A DNA stretch of 64,000 nucleotides from assembly GCA_035772735.1 (NCBI GenBank), contig JASDFA010000019.1:73322001-73386000 (forward strand). The letters are read 5' to 3'. The notes beneath the pieces were generated by a model. It was not told the origin of the DNA, did no database searches, and saw nothing but the letters and a program-made list of their open reading frames with translations. Positions 35,067 through 46,527 of the stretch are shown here, in pieces. The stretch's first letter is position 1. Every line of letters begins with the position of its first letter. Source of the DNA: Datura wrightii. Lineage: Eukaryota; Streptophyta; Magnoliopsida; Solanales; Solanaceae. A program made the translations under genes and the position numbers.

Positions 35067-36419
35067 ATATTTTTTAATTTTTTCAGATTTTATATGTTTG
35101 TTCAAGTGTGCAGAAATTAAGTCATAAAATGCTGAAGAAATTTGGAGCAAAAATGTATAATATAAAAAGAGAAAAAGATAAGATAAATCATTGCATGTAA
35201 TGGTTGAATAATGATGAAGAAATCATTACATGCAAAGGAATTTTCATCACAAAGGAAGTAGCAGCGCACAAAGCAAACAATTTAAAGCAGCAGCGAGCAA
35301 ACTAAGTCCGCATTGCACAGCTATTTCTGCGCAATTGTACTCATGACGCTGAGAGAATTAGAAAGCAAGCTGCTGCAACCGCCTAGCAAAGCGGTGAGCG
35401 AAAGAAGGAGGCAGATTGGTCAATTTCAAACCCAAATTGTTTTTTCAATTTATTTTAGGGGCTCGTTTTATTTCGTATGGTATTTTTTCTACACTTATAA
35501 ATAGTGTCTAAAAAATATTTTGGAACACAACTACTTACGACAGAGATGGGGGAATTTGCTCTTGCCCCTACTGACGACGAGGACTAGAGGCCCAGAAAGT
35601 TTTTCTTTCACTCTTTTATTTTATGCTTTATTATTTTAGCACTGGGAATAGTGCTACCGATTAAGTTTGGGATGGAAGAAGTAAACTTCATATTACTATG
35701 CATGCTTTAATTGTCAAATTTGTACATGGTGGGCCTAGTTTTTTTTCTAATTTTATTTTGTTTTAGATTTCACCAGTTTTTGTTTTCAGTACTTTTTCGA
35801 TGGATAGTCCCTTAATACAGATTATTGGGTCTAGATTTTTTTATTTTAGTCATTGAATCATAACTTTTTTATGATGGATGGATGATGACCGTCTTAAGAA
35901 AAAATTAGTCATTAGGAAAAACAAGAAGTTGAGCCTTATGAATGCTAGGTGCATCACTTAGGTATCATTGAGACTTTGCATGATTCACTCAAAAATGTAT
36001 GAAAAAGGTAGAAACACTTAGTCTTTCAGAACTTGACTCTTGTACTTGAAAAAGTGGACCTAATTATGTTATGCATGCAATATGAATATATGTGTTTATG
36101 TAATCTTGATTGTCATTGTTTAGCCGATTGTGCCCGTGTGAGAGTGAGGTATTTTGAGTTACTCCATGCTACAATTTGATGTCTAGAACTTGCCCGGTGG
36201 GTGTGCAAAACGAAATAAGGATATTGAATCTAGGAAGTGATGTAGGCATTTCTTTGGTAGCCTATTTATATCCCATTTTACCGACCTTGAAGTAAATATC
36301 CTAGTTAACCATTTTGAGTCTTATCCTATTCTTTTAATAGTCATATTACAAGCTTAAATTCCTTTTTATTCTATTAACTTTTATTTGATCCAAATGAATC
36401 CTAGAGCACTTTAATGAAT

Positions 36420-36610
36420 TTTTTGCATGAAAGGAGCATAATTGGAGAAAAGAGGGGGGAAAAGGTTAAAAGTGTGGAAATTAAAAGAAAAAAAGGTGAA
36501 AATTGCTAAACAAGGAGGGTGATGTTAGTGGCAAAAGAAAAAGAAGAAAAAGTTTGAGAAAAATTAAATGAATGAATCAAGATTGAAAAAGAAAAAATTG
36601 TGAATGAGTT
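36420..36610 (+). repeat. Purine-rich tract of LARD-A
   Basis: A- and G-rich with few pyrimidines (for example AGAAAAGAGGGGGGAAAAGG at about 36447), about 650-840 nt before the polypurine tract. Counterparts in LARD-1 (1500-1800) and LARD-K (48770-49000), both reversed. Confidence 0.6.
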
Positions 36611-37258
36611 TAATGTTGAAAAATCTCCACTAGCCACCTGACTTGAAAAACTGAAAATTATAAAAGGAGGTATAAGGAGAAGATAGGAGATTGAAGAATG
36701 TGCTAAAAAGTTAAAGAGTTATGAATTATTAAAGTGTTTAGGGAGCTTAGTCACTATCTTGTCCAAATAGTTTCTACCCGTCCCTTAGCCTACATTACAA
36801 CCATCTTAAGTCCTAATTGATCCTTGATTTAATGTTCTATATTAGTGGAGTATTACACTAAGGGCAAGCTTATGGATTGTTTTTTGCATGCATGTTGAGT
36901 TCTTCCGGAGAGTGAGTGAATTATTTATTTATGTCCAAGTAAAAACTGTTATATATCTTTGGTGTAAAAAGGCATCTCTCCAAAGAGTGAAAGGCACAAT
37001 AGTAAGATTTTGGTATATCATGATTGCTAAATTTTATATGATTCATGTTGGCCCAAATATATCTTGTTGAGTTGTTCTAGAAGCTATGTGATTTCGAATA
37101 TTGGCATTGTAGTGTTGATCCTATATGCATGTGAGTGAATTATAGGAGCTTTATTGATTTATATAATGATCTTAAGTGCAAGTAGACCTATTCGTTGGGT
37201 GAATTTTGTGATTAAATGTGAGAAGGGAAGTAGTAGATTGTTTGAGGACGAACAATAG

Positions 37259-37274
37259 TTCAAGTGTAGAGTTG
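37259..37274 (+). other. Polypurine tract of LARD-A
   Basis: TTCAAGTGTAGAGTTG before the 3' LTR, preceded by GAGGACGAAC as in LARD-1. Less purine-rich than the LARD-1 tract, probably decayed. Confidence 0.65.
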
Positions 37275-37610
37275 TGATGAACAGCGTATTTACGCGTTTC
37301 TTAGCTATACCTTGCCCATACTTTACTATGTTTTGAGAACAAATTGTGTGTGTTTTCATGGGTTTTATGATATATTTGTGAAAAATAGCTAAAGCACATG
37401 ATTAGAAGCTTTTAGTGCTTAAAATGATGGACTTGGGCTTAAATGTGGCTTAGAAGAGCAAGAATAGAAAAACAGGATTGACGAGATGAATACATAGAAG
37501 TTGGCAGCCGCACAGGAATAACTGTGCTATGGCCTGCATGCCACATAGGCCACTTCAGTGCAACCAGAGGTGCAATGCGCCAAGTTTCCAGCGCATGGAG
37601 GGGTGCGAAC

Positions 37611-39864
37611 TGTCATGACCTGAGCTGGGACCCTGAACCGAGACACGGGACCTACAACCACAAATGACTTCAACCCAACCCATGACATGAACATAACAAC
37701 TAAAGAGCATGCATTAAAGAGAAATCTAATAACTGAAGCAGAATAAGAGAAAGTCATAATAATATAACAATCATAAAACAGTCAACATTCGACAAAATTG
37801 AAAATCTACAAAATGTCTGATAAGCCTCTAACATGTCTGATGAGCTGATGGGACAACATCCCCAACTAGCTCGCTAAAGTCTAAAACTGAAATAGCATAA
37901 TCCAACACTAAGCTAAAGGTCCTCAAAAGATGAGGACTCACCAACGACGGGAACTGAGCTAAACTGCAGGAATCTAGATTAATGACGGAACTAAGTCTAA
38001 TCGTCTGAACTTGTATCATGAAACGATACAACATAGAGTATACAGTCAATACATAGAATATACTGAGTATGCAAGGTAAGTAAATCATGTAGGGAAAATG
38101 TTAAATGAAATCAAGCACATTAATATAAATCAGTATATCATGAGAGTAAGGACCGCATGCTAGAATCTGAATCTGAAACATGTATAGTCATAAGCTGAAT
38201 ATCATATTTGAATAGAATGACCCAATGCTAAAAGTAGAAATCATAAGTAAAAGCTCATAAACTAATCATGGGTCAAACTTGCTATAAAGCATAATATCAT
38301 AAGTCATGAAAATGAATAACTGAAATTATGAGGAAATAATGATAGATTCTTCGTAACCAACACCATCACGATAGAGCTTATGTGATGCCCTAACTATCAC
38401 ACTCAAGTGGGTAGAGCCGTCCAAAACCTTGTCAAGGCTAAGGACATTACCATGATATCAATATCAAGCTGAAGGCCCATTGAGGTGGGGGAAAACTCTC
38501 TTGAGAGGCCCCAAATAAATATATAAACCTATGTTAGCATGTAGTTCTGAGATCAGGGAACCTGGGAACCCCAAGCCTACTTAGTGCTAGACACTACTCC
38601 CAAAAACATGCACAATGCTCCCATCGTTTTTCAACGAAGCTGAAATCATAATCACATACATAGTCTGAAATCTGAACATGGGGAGTCTTATCTCAAAAAC
38701 ATATCATAAGCAGTAGTAGGAGTCTTGACTCCAAAACATATAATAAGCTGATCTTATTAGCTACGACTAAATAATGAAAAACATAAATAACATGTGTAGG
38801 CTTGCCCAAATCTTAAAATCATGCATACTTGAAATAGACTTCATAAGTCAAAATTGTGGAATTATACATGGGTAATTTATAAACATTCATTCATGCTAGA
38901 TGTCTCTGTATACTTGAAATCATGAATAATAAACTTAACTTTTCATAAAACTTGTATAATAGGGCATACTTTTTCTAAAACTTGAAACCATGAATTTATA
39001 ATTAATTTTTATATAAAATTTTCTCATAAATCTTAAAATATACTTTGGAACATGGGGGTAAATTGACCCATAGACATATCATAGAGAAATTCATAAAAAT
39101 AGGTTAAAAACCTATAATATCATAAACTTGAATTAGGATTTGAATTCATGAACTTGAGGTGAAATTTGGGCATGAGAGTGAAAGTAAACTATCATTCATA
39201 GCCCTACATACCTGGGTAAACTGATTCTCAACTTGTCTTTAAAAGCCCAAGAGAATTCAGAAGAATTGATAAAATTTCTGTATTGATCTTCCAAGGGAAT
39301 TCAAAGCTTTTCATGCATGGGAAAGCCTAATGACTTGACATGGGATAAGGCCAATTAAAACACTCATTTTAGGGCTTAAAACGATGTACTTTCGGACTTA
39401 GGAGCTCAGAATTTATGAAAATACCCTTAATGATTTCACAGGAAAAACGGCACTGCTAGTTGCTACGACTCGTACCACGAGTCATACAATCCTCCTACGA
39501 CTCATGGTTAGCTCCCGTAACTAGCCATTCCAATTTTCTCTAACTCTCTAAAGATTTCCATGATCGCCTATCATAACCTTTAACTAAATACTATGAATTG
39601 TACAACCACTCGTACACCAACACCTAAAAAATCCAATGACCTTCTACGACTTCTGACCACGAGTCGTACCCACACACCAAGACCCGCGGTGGGGACTCGT
39701 GATTGGGAGGGTGAACTTTAGGCACTCCACCATGGGTCATCCTACGACCCATACAATTACCTTAGGACTCATACATTGAGTTGTACTAAGAGAAACTTTT
39801 AGATTTTATGCTAAAATATACTTCAAATACCAAATCTATTCTTAGAAACTTTTGGGGTATTACA
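37611..39864 (-). repeat. S4: solo Tekay-type LTR
   Basis: Minus strand begins TGTAATACCCCAAAAG at 39864 and ends GGTCATGACA at 37611. Related to S3. U3 at about 39460-39790 is rich in words such as CTACGACTCGTACCACGAGT. The flanks CGAAC and GGCGC do not match, so the target site is not resolved. Confidence 0.82.
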
Positions 39865-39974
39865 GGCGCACTGCTTAGTTCAGATGTCTAGAAAAGTCCA
39901 ATCCTAATTCTACTAGGAACTGAAGCTGCAAAACCCAATTCTAATCCAAGAAGGAACAATGAAGGTTTAATCTT

Positions 39975-39987
39975 CTATTATAAATAC
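39975..39987 (+). promoter_or_regulatory. TATA box of LARD-A 3' LTR
   Basis: CTATTATAAATAC, identical to 13656-13668. Confidence 0.55.
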
Positions 39988-40976
39988 CCTCTCATAACAT
40001 TTTTTAGGGGACTTCATCCAACACAAACATTACATTTTCATATTGAGTATTCTTAGATTCAAGTATTGCACAATTCATACTTTGAGAATTTGTGTAATAG
40101 TTTACTTGACAATCGTTGGAATTTCATCAAGTTCTTGTGATTCAGTATAGTTTTGGAGATTTGCTACTTAATTACTTATTCTTGTAAGTATTCATTATGA
40201 TTTCTTGTACATCTTCTATTTGTTTTCTCATAAACATGAGTAACTAAATCTCTTAGTCTAGGTTTGTGGGAACCATGATGGATTAACGAATGTATGCATA
40301 ATAAAATAGTGATTCTTGAATGATAAATTGGATGAATTATTATTCTCTTCGTTTCGATTAAACTTTTAGCGGTTGCAAAAGTTGAAATATGCCTGTATCT
40401 TCAACTTGCCCGACCAAGGAGGTTGAAGTTTGGAAAAGAGAATAACAATAGCAAAAGAGGTTAATAACTCTCATCTAATTATCTTGAGCTCTAATCAAGA
40501 ATAGTTAAAGTCAAGACTTACTGCAAATCTAGAATATACACACTTTTGAGATCGAGAGAAGATGGGTGGAATGCATCTACTGTCTATTGGCGTACACAAC
40601 GCATACACTTTGAGACAGAGATAAGATAAGTGTAATTTTTAAATCAAGAAATAGTTAGATGTACTAAATGCAAGTCTTGCACAAAATTTACTAGGATAGA
40701 TCACTAGTAAAAGCCTACTAAGTTATGAAATCATGGAGAACACGGTCCTAGCTTTGTTTCATCAATTTGATACAAACTCAATTATTTTTAGAATTGCTTT
40801 CTTTCTTTATTTGCAAATTCCCCTTCTAAAATATTTATTACAAGTTAGCTTATTTGCATCATTAACATATTATTTTTGAGTATTCCCTGTGGAATTGACC
40901 CCAACCTTATTTGGTAACTATATTTGATAACGACCACTTTATACTTCAATTGCAAAGTGTAATTTGTCCGTGACCA

Positions 40977-42099
40977 CAAATCCCTTGTCTCAAATTCTTA
41001 GACCCCCACCTTCATTTTCATAGAGGTTGAAAAGAAATTGGAAGACAGAAAGTTCCATAAATTTATGTTAATGTTGAAGTAGCTGTCAGTCAATGTTCCC
41101 TTAGTGGAAGCTCTTGAGCAAATGTCAGTTTATTCCAAGTTCTTGAAAGACTTGGTTACAAAGAAGAGGATTGTCGGTTATGAACCTATTGATAATCTTT
41201 ATCACTGTAGCATGATTTCTTCACACTCATTGGTCCAGAAGAAAGAAGATCCTGGTGCATTTACTATTCCATAAACCATTGGTGCATTCAACTTTGTGAA
41301 ATCATTGTGTGACCTTGGTGCCAGCATCAACTTGTTGCCGCTGGCTATATATGAACAGTTGAGCTTTGAAGCTCTCAAACTGAATACTATGCGATTGTTG
41401 ATGGCGGACCGTTCAGTCTAGAGGCTAGTGAGGATCTTATGTGACGTGTTAGTGAAGGTGGAGCACTTTATATTTCTTGCTGACTTTGTGATATTGGATT
41501 GCAAAGTGGATTTTGAAGTTCCCCTAATCTTGGGCGGCCATTTCTTGGAAACAGGGATTGCTGTGGTTGACATGGAAAGTGGTGAACTGAAGTTTTGACT
41601 AAATGATGAAGAGGTGATATTCAATATATGCCAGTTTATGAAGAAACCGAGAGACATGACTGTTGCCTTGGTTATTGATATTATGGATGAAGGAGTGATT
41701 GAAGTACCCATGGAAAAGAAGTCTGCAGGTGAGACATTAGCTGCAATGATGATGAACTTCGATGGTGACGAGATCATAGATTATGAAGAGACCACAAATG
41801 CTTTGACTGGGATGGGGTCTTATTCTTATTCCCTAAAGAAGCTGGACTTAGACTTGAAGAATAGACCAACTCCTCCAGTTAAACCCTTAGTCAAAGAATC
41901 TCCAGTATTAGAGTTAAAAGCATTGCCCAGTAACCTCCAGTATGCCTTCCTGGGAGAGAAGAATACACTACCCGTCATTGTGGTGGTCAACTTGGTAGAA
42001 TGGAAGGTTTCTTGCATCTGTGTTGCAATGCTTCAAAAGGGAAATTGGGTGGTACATTACCGATATTATTGGGATCCCTCCAAGAATATGCACTCATAA
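40977..42099 (+). pseudogene. ATH protease and linker to reverse transcriptase
   Basis: Readable segments: LKKKLEDRKFHKF, LEQMSVYSKFLKDLVTKKR, then FNFVKSLCDLGASINLLPLA with the catalytic D-L-G turn, then EVPLILGGHFLETGIAVVDM, and a 161-residue open stretch (41614-42099) with NRPTPPVKPLVKESPVLELK and SNLQYAFLGE. This order is that of Athila-type pol. At least four stops (for example after TIP near 41272 and after DRSV near 41420). The protease would process the polyprotein. Confidence 0.8.
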
Positions 42100-42960
42100 A
42101 ATTCAGTTGGAGGAAAATTGTGTTCCGAGCATAGAGCATCAGCGCATGCTTAACCCACCAATGCAAGAGGTGGTGAAGAAGGAAATAATTAAGTATACCC
42201 AATATCTAACAACAAATGGGTAAGTGTAGTATAGTATGTCCCCAAAAAGAGAGGCATGACTGTAGTAGCTAATGAGTGGAATGAACTGATTCCTCTTAGA
42301 TTAGTTATAGGTTGGTGTGTTTATATGGATTACTGGAAGCTAAACACCTGGACTCTTAAGGACCACTTCCCAATGTCATTCATGGACCAAATGCTAGACA
42401 AGTTGGCAGGCAGGGGTTGGTACTATTTTTTGGATGGTTATTCTTTATATAACCAAATTTCTATTGCACCTAAAGATCAAGAAAAGGCTACATTCACTTG
42501 TCCTTATTGTACATTTGTTTTCAGGCACATGTCGTTCAGGTTGTGCAACCACCCGCTACCTTCTAGAGGTGTATGATTTCTATGATATAGTGGAAGATAC
42601 CTTGGAAGTGTTTATGTATGACTTTTGAGTCATTGATGATGCATTTGAGGATTTTTTGGCTAATCTTGGCAAAGCCTTACAACGGTGTGAAGAAGCAAAT
42701 CTTGTATTGAATTGGAAAAAATGCCACTTTATGGTGAAGGAGGGCATTATTTTGGGTCACAAGACATCCAAAAAAGGCATCAAAGTTGATAGATCCAAGA
42801 TTGAGGTTATTGAGAATCTGCCCCCACTGATCTCGGTAAAAAGGAGTGCGAAGTTTCCTAGGCCACGCAAGCTTTTACAGAGGGATCATAAAAGGCTTCA
42901 CCACAATTGCCAATCCATTGTGTCAATTTTTGGAGAAGGATGCTAAATTCATCTTTGATG
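42100..42960 (+). pseudogene. ATH reverse transcriptase
   Basis: Segments in changing phase: SIEHQRMLNPPMQEVVKKEI, GMTVVANEWNELIPLRLVIG, MDYWKLNTWTLKDHFPMSFM, FLDGYSLYNQISIAPKDQEK, then VFRHMSFRLCN, EVFMYDF, and LGKALQRCEEANLVLNWKKC, LGHKTSKKGIKVDRSKIEVI. The catalytic motif reads F-M-Y-D, so the first Asp of the pair is Tyr. Frameshifts near 42560 and 42650. Inactive copy of an Athila-type polymerase. Confidence 0.85.
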
Positions 42961-43440
42961 ATTCTTTCATGAAGGCATTCAATGCCTTAAAAAGAGGTTA
43001 GTGACTTCACCAAAAATTATTGCTCCAGATTGATAAAAATCGTCTGAAGTGATGTGTGATGCAAACGGACAAACACTTGGAGCGGTGTTGGGGCAAAAGT
43101 GTGAAAAGATTTTTTATCCCATTTATTATGCCAGAAAGGCATTAAATTGGGTGCATTATAATTACACGGTGACCGAGTAAGAGTTTCTTGCAGTTGTGTA
43201 TGCCTTTGAGAAATTATGGGTATACTTGCTTCGCATAAGAGTGATAGTGCACACTGACCATACAGCTTTGAGGTATATCATTTCGAAGAAGGACGTAAAA
43301 CTGAGACTAATAAGATGGGTGCTTCTGCTATAGGAATTCGACTTTGACTTCAAAGATCAAAATGGTTGTGAAAATCAAGTAGCCGATTTTTTTTCGAGAC
43401 TTGAAGATGCTGAAAGAGTTGCAGATGACACAGAGATAGA
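42961..43440 (+). pseudogene. ATH RNase H
   Basis: CDANGQTLGAVLGQKCEK (catalytic Asp), YARKALNWVHYNYTVTE, then a stop, EFLAVVYAFEKLWVYLLR, TDHTALRYIISKKDVKLRL (catalytic Asp) and ENQVADFFSRLEDAERV. Motif order is normal; stops at about 43179 and 43333. Confidence 0.8.
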
Positions 43441-44053
43441 CGAATCTTTCTCAGATGAGCAGGTATCAGTTGAATCTCTTCACCTTACTCCTTGGTTCAT
43501 TGATTTTTCTAAATACATTATCAGTGACATAATGCAGGAAGATCTGGCCTTTCATCAAAAAAAGAAATTTCTCCATGATGTGGATAAATATTTTTGGGAT
43601 GAGACGTATTTTTTGGCTCTATGATGAAAATCGAATAAGGAGGTGTATGCTGAAGGTGGAAATGTTGAGCATTCTAGAAGCTTGTCATTCATCTCCTTGG
43701 AGGAGCACCATGGTGGTACTAGTACAACTCAGAAAGTCATGCAATATGATTATTATTGGCACATAATTCACAAAGATTCTTATGATTTCACGAAGGCATG
43801 TGACCAATGTCAATGGCAAGGAACTATTTATCAAAGACATGAGTTTCCCATACCCCAGTTTTGGAAGTCAAATAGTTTGATCTGTGGGGTATAGACTTCA
43901 TGGGTCCTTTTGTGAGTTCTTATGGCTAGAAGTACATCTTGGTGGCAGTGGATTATGTTTCAAAGTGGGTAGAAGTTGTTGCACTAGTAGATAATGATGT
44001 CAAGAGTATGACTACATTCTTGAAAAAGAACATCATTTCAAGATTTGGTACTC
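43441..44053 (+). pseudogene. ATH integrase, N-terminal part
   Basis: After a linker, HHCC zinc segment: EEHHGGTSTTQKVMQYDYYW and DFTKACDQCQWQGTIYQRHE with both Cys, then GIDFMGPFVSS (catalytic Asp), ILVAVDYVSKWVEVVALVDN and TTFLKKNIISRFGTL, where S5 interrupts. Stops near 43893 and 43927. Confidence 0.82.
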
Positions 44054-45470
44054 TGATGAGTTGGTAAATTACCAACACATTCGGTTTTTTAAACATATAT
44101 TATTGCTTTGTTTTCTCACAAATTAGAAACGTTTTATGTCTTTTCTCTTTTTTTGTGAAAGTATTTAACTTAGACAAGAAAATAGAGGAATTGAACTAAA
44201 AGAACTCTGCTGGAGGCAAAAAGAATATGCATGCCGCATATGAGCACCTATAAAACGCAGGTGCCATGCAGATTCCACTAGAATATTAGCCAAGTTGAAC
44301 CTGCGAAATGTATGTGCCAACACATATGGTTCCCAAACAACACTGTCTAAACCTGATAAGCACCTGCTAGCCACAGATTCGCAGGTGCCACACAAGTGAT
44401 CCGGATATTGACAGGGGCAAAATCATCCAGTGTTGGCACAAATGTACCTAAGAAGCTTTTCAAGGGAAATATTAGAAAGTTGTGCATAGGAATTTGCTGA
44501 TATTTAAATCATCACATATACACACATATGGAATATATTGAATATTATAGAGAGAAGTTTCATAGAGATAGAAAGTAGAGTACAATTACTTCATCTTCTT
44601 AAAACCCCATTGGGAAAGAATTCCACTATTGCAGATTTTGAGCTTAATTCTGGTACTTAATATGATGAAGTTAGAGGAATTTCTTATGGTTATAATTTCT
44701 CTTTCCTAATTCATGAGTAGCTATTTTTTTAGTTAGGGATGTGTGCATGATGGGGGTTTAAACTTGATTGGTTTTTGATAATTTGTTCTTAAATTCAATT
44801 AATATGATGGATCTATTATTTCCTCTGAGTTTTAACTGAAAAATTAATGGTTGCAAATATTGATTTAGCCTTCTTATCTTACTTTGGAATGAGAGAGAGA
44901 AGTGAGATTTGGGTGAGGATTCAATAGTGAGGATTTGGGTGTGTGATACTTGGGCTTGAGCGAGAGATATTCAAGACCCATGTTCATACTCCATTAAACA
45001 GTTGAGGCTAGAGATACCTTAACCCTTCCTCAAGCTTTATGGATGATTTGTGTTATGGCTTTTGGGGTTTGAGAAAACCCAAAGCAAATACATCCTTGTG
45101 GTTGAAAAACAAGAGGGTGTAGCTTTAGCCATAGCTCTCCATGCTATAATTGAGAGTAAGGCATTTTAATCAACCCCAATCTAGTTGACATCCCATTAGT
45201 TGCACATCCCTAGTTCCCTCTCATTGATTGCAACAAGTGATTTACCCTTGCTTATATTGATAACTTTAACTTGATTATTGCTTTCCTTTCCCCAAATATT
45301 TACATTATGTTTTTTAGACATGACGCTATCTAGTTTGAGTTGATTTACAACTTTAGATCATCTATTTTCAATCTCTATGGGATTCGACTGCGACATCTGT
45401 TGGGAAATTTATTTTTGACAAGGACCACTTCCACATCCTTTGAAAGGGAGAGGTGTATTGAGTGTTATCA
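44054..45470 (+). repeat. S5: solo LTR, 1417 bp, target duplication TACTC
   Basis: TGATGAGTTGGTAAATT at the start, GAGTGTTATCA at the end, TACTC at 44049-44053 and again at 45471-45475. Sits inside the integrase frame. Near its end it has Athila-type LTR features (ATGGGATTCGACTGCGAC, then GACAAGGACCACTT). U3 words GCAGGTGCCA (about 44258, and about 44380) form a GC-rich patch. Confidence 0.9.
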
Positions 45471-46160
45471 TACTCCAAGAGCGAATATTAGCGATGGAAG
45501 TTCTAACCTCTGCAACAAATCCTTTTGTACTTTATTAGAAAACTATGGAGTTAAGCAACACAAAGTGGCGACCCCGTATTATCCAAAATCGAGTGGCCAA
45601 GTAGATGTGTCAAATAGGGCGATAAAAACCATCCTTACCAAAACTATGAATGTCAACTAAACCGACTAGGCTCAGAAACTTGATGATACTTTATGGGTAT
45701 GTCAAACAGCATTCAAGACCTCCATTGGAACATCTTGATATCAGCTAGTATTTGATAAAGCATTCCATCTGTGAATCGAGCCTGAACATAAAGCCTTTGG
45801 GCACTCAAGAAGCTTAACTTGAGCTGGAGTGGTGCCTCGAATCTGAGGCTTGAGCAAATTAATGAAATGGATGAGTTCTAGCTGAGAGTGTATGAGATGG
45901 CAGTCATCTACAAGGAAAATATAAATATGTACCATGATCGGAGGACAGAAAAGAGGGAATTCAATCCAAGATATCTTATACAGCTGTTCAACTCTAGGCT
46001 ACTGTTATTTCCGAGCAAACTCCTCTTAAAATGGTCTGGTTCATTCAAGGTGATACAAGTATTCCCATCAGGAACTATTGAGCTGGAAAACCAAAAGGGG
46101 GAACACTTCAAAGTGAATGGCCAACATGTGAAGCAGTACTTGGAGTACCAAAAGAGGTAA
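45471..46160 (+). pseudogene. ATH integrase, C-terminal part
   Basis: Resumes after S5: SDGSSNLCNKSFCTLLENYG (Asp of the catalytic triad), KVATPYYPKSSGQVDVSNRA (region before the catalytic Glu), then a 90-residue open stretch YEMAVIYKENINMYHDRRTE and LKWSGSFKVIQVFPSGTIEL, the GPY-like C-terminal module. Ends about 46160 with TAA. Stops at 45660 and near 45740 among others. Confidence 0.82.
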
Positions 46161-46241
46161 AAGTGTTAGAATTGGTGTACCTTGATGAAATCTGAGTAAT
46201 TAAGGTACCCGAGTCATGCTGCGATGATAAATTAGGCGCTA

Positions 46242-46259
46242 CTTGGGAGGCAACCCAAG
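46242..46259 (+). other. Conserved hairpin of ATH
   Basis: CTTGGG-AGGCAA-CCCAAG, about 80 nt after the integrase stop, preceded by TTAGGCGCTA. Identical stem and loop to LARD-1 and LARD-A copy 1. From 46260 to 46527 the ATH tail is non-coding. Confidence 0.7.
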
Positions 46260-46527
46260 GTTATTATATCTGTAAATTAGTATAGTTGATTTTATGATCG
46301 ATCTTGTTTGAAAGGGGTATTAAGTGGGCAAGTATATATTTTGGGAGAAAGGATACTCTAAATACGGATGACGGGACAAATGCCAAGCCATCATAATCCT
46401 GACAGACCTTCACTCCAAGCCGTCAAATTTAAGAAAATCCATTGGCTCTCTGGACAAGGATGATGGCCAAGTTGGCAGACTATCATTACATTGACGAGTC
46501 GTCATTTTCTCCATCAATGGTGATCAT

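Larger units (their letters stand above)
34787..37258 (+). other. LARD-A interior, no protein-coding region
   Basis: Starts with AT-rich leader, then two hairpin modules, then about 2 kb without a plausible frame; the 63-codon frame at 35313 is not supported by motif or family. Contains the purine tract (36420-36610) and CTAAGGGCAAGCTTATGG at about 36860, shared with LARD-1. No gag, pol or remnant visible, so this is a large retrotransposon derivative. Confidence 0.75.
13215..40976 (+). mobile_element. LARD-A: non-autonomous Athila-like element, interrupted by TEK-B and S4
   Basis: Two related LTRs (13215-34763 interrupted; 37275-40976 interrupted) flank a 2.5-kb interior with primer site, two hairpin modules, a purine-rich tract and a polypurine tract, but no protein. 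Target copies are CAAAG (13210-13214) and CAAAT (40977-40981), one mismatch. It lies in ATH between the gag linker and protease. By eye the LTRs differ by about 14%, more than TEK-B (about 10%) and TEK-C (about 3%) nested in it. Confidence 0.88.
37275..40976 (+). repeat. LARD-A 3' LTR, interrupted by S4
   Basis: Segments 37275-37610 and 39865-40976 align to the 5' LTR (GGAGGGGTGC before and GCGCACTGCTTAG after the insertion are adjacent in the 5' copy). Ends GTGACCA, then the target copy CAAAT. Confidence 0.88.
5438..46527 (+). mobile_element. ATH: old Athila-like retrotransposon, host of most later insertions
   Basis: Broken coding pieces on the plus strand appear in gag, protease, reverse transcriptase, RNase H, integrase order when the insertions LARD-1, S1, S2, S3, LARD-A, S5 and LARD-K are set aside. 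Junctions are readable: gag resumes in phase after S2, and integrase resumes exactly after S5, where TACTC is duplicated. After pol it has the conserved hairpin typical of the other Athila-like elements here. Neither LTR of ATH is in the window. Every domain has stops or frameshifts, so it is a fossil; as the target of all the others it is the oldest element in the left two-thirds. Confidence 0.85.

Noticed and set aside
37606..39869. Five-base target duplication for S4
   Set aside because: CGAAC and GGCGC do not match; GGTGC/GGCGC would need four extra bases at the left edge.
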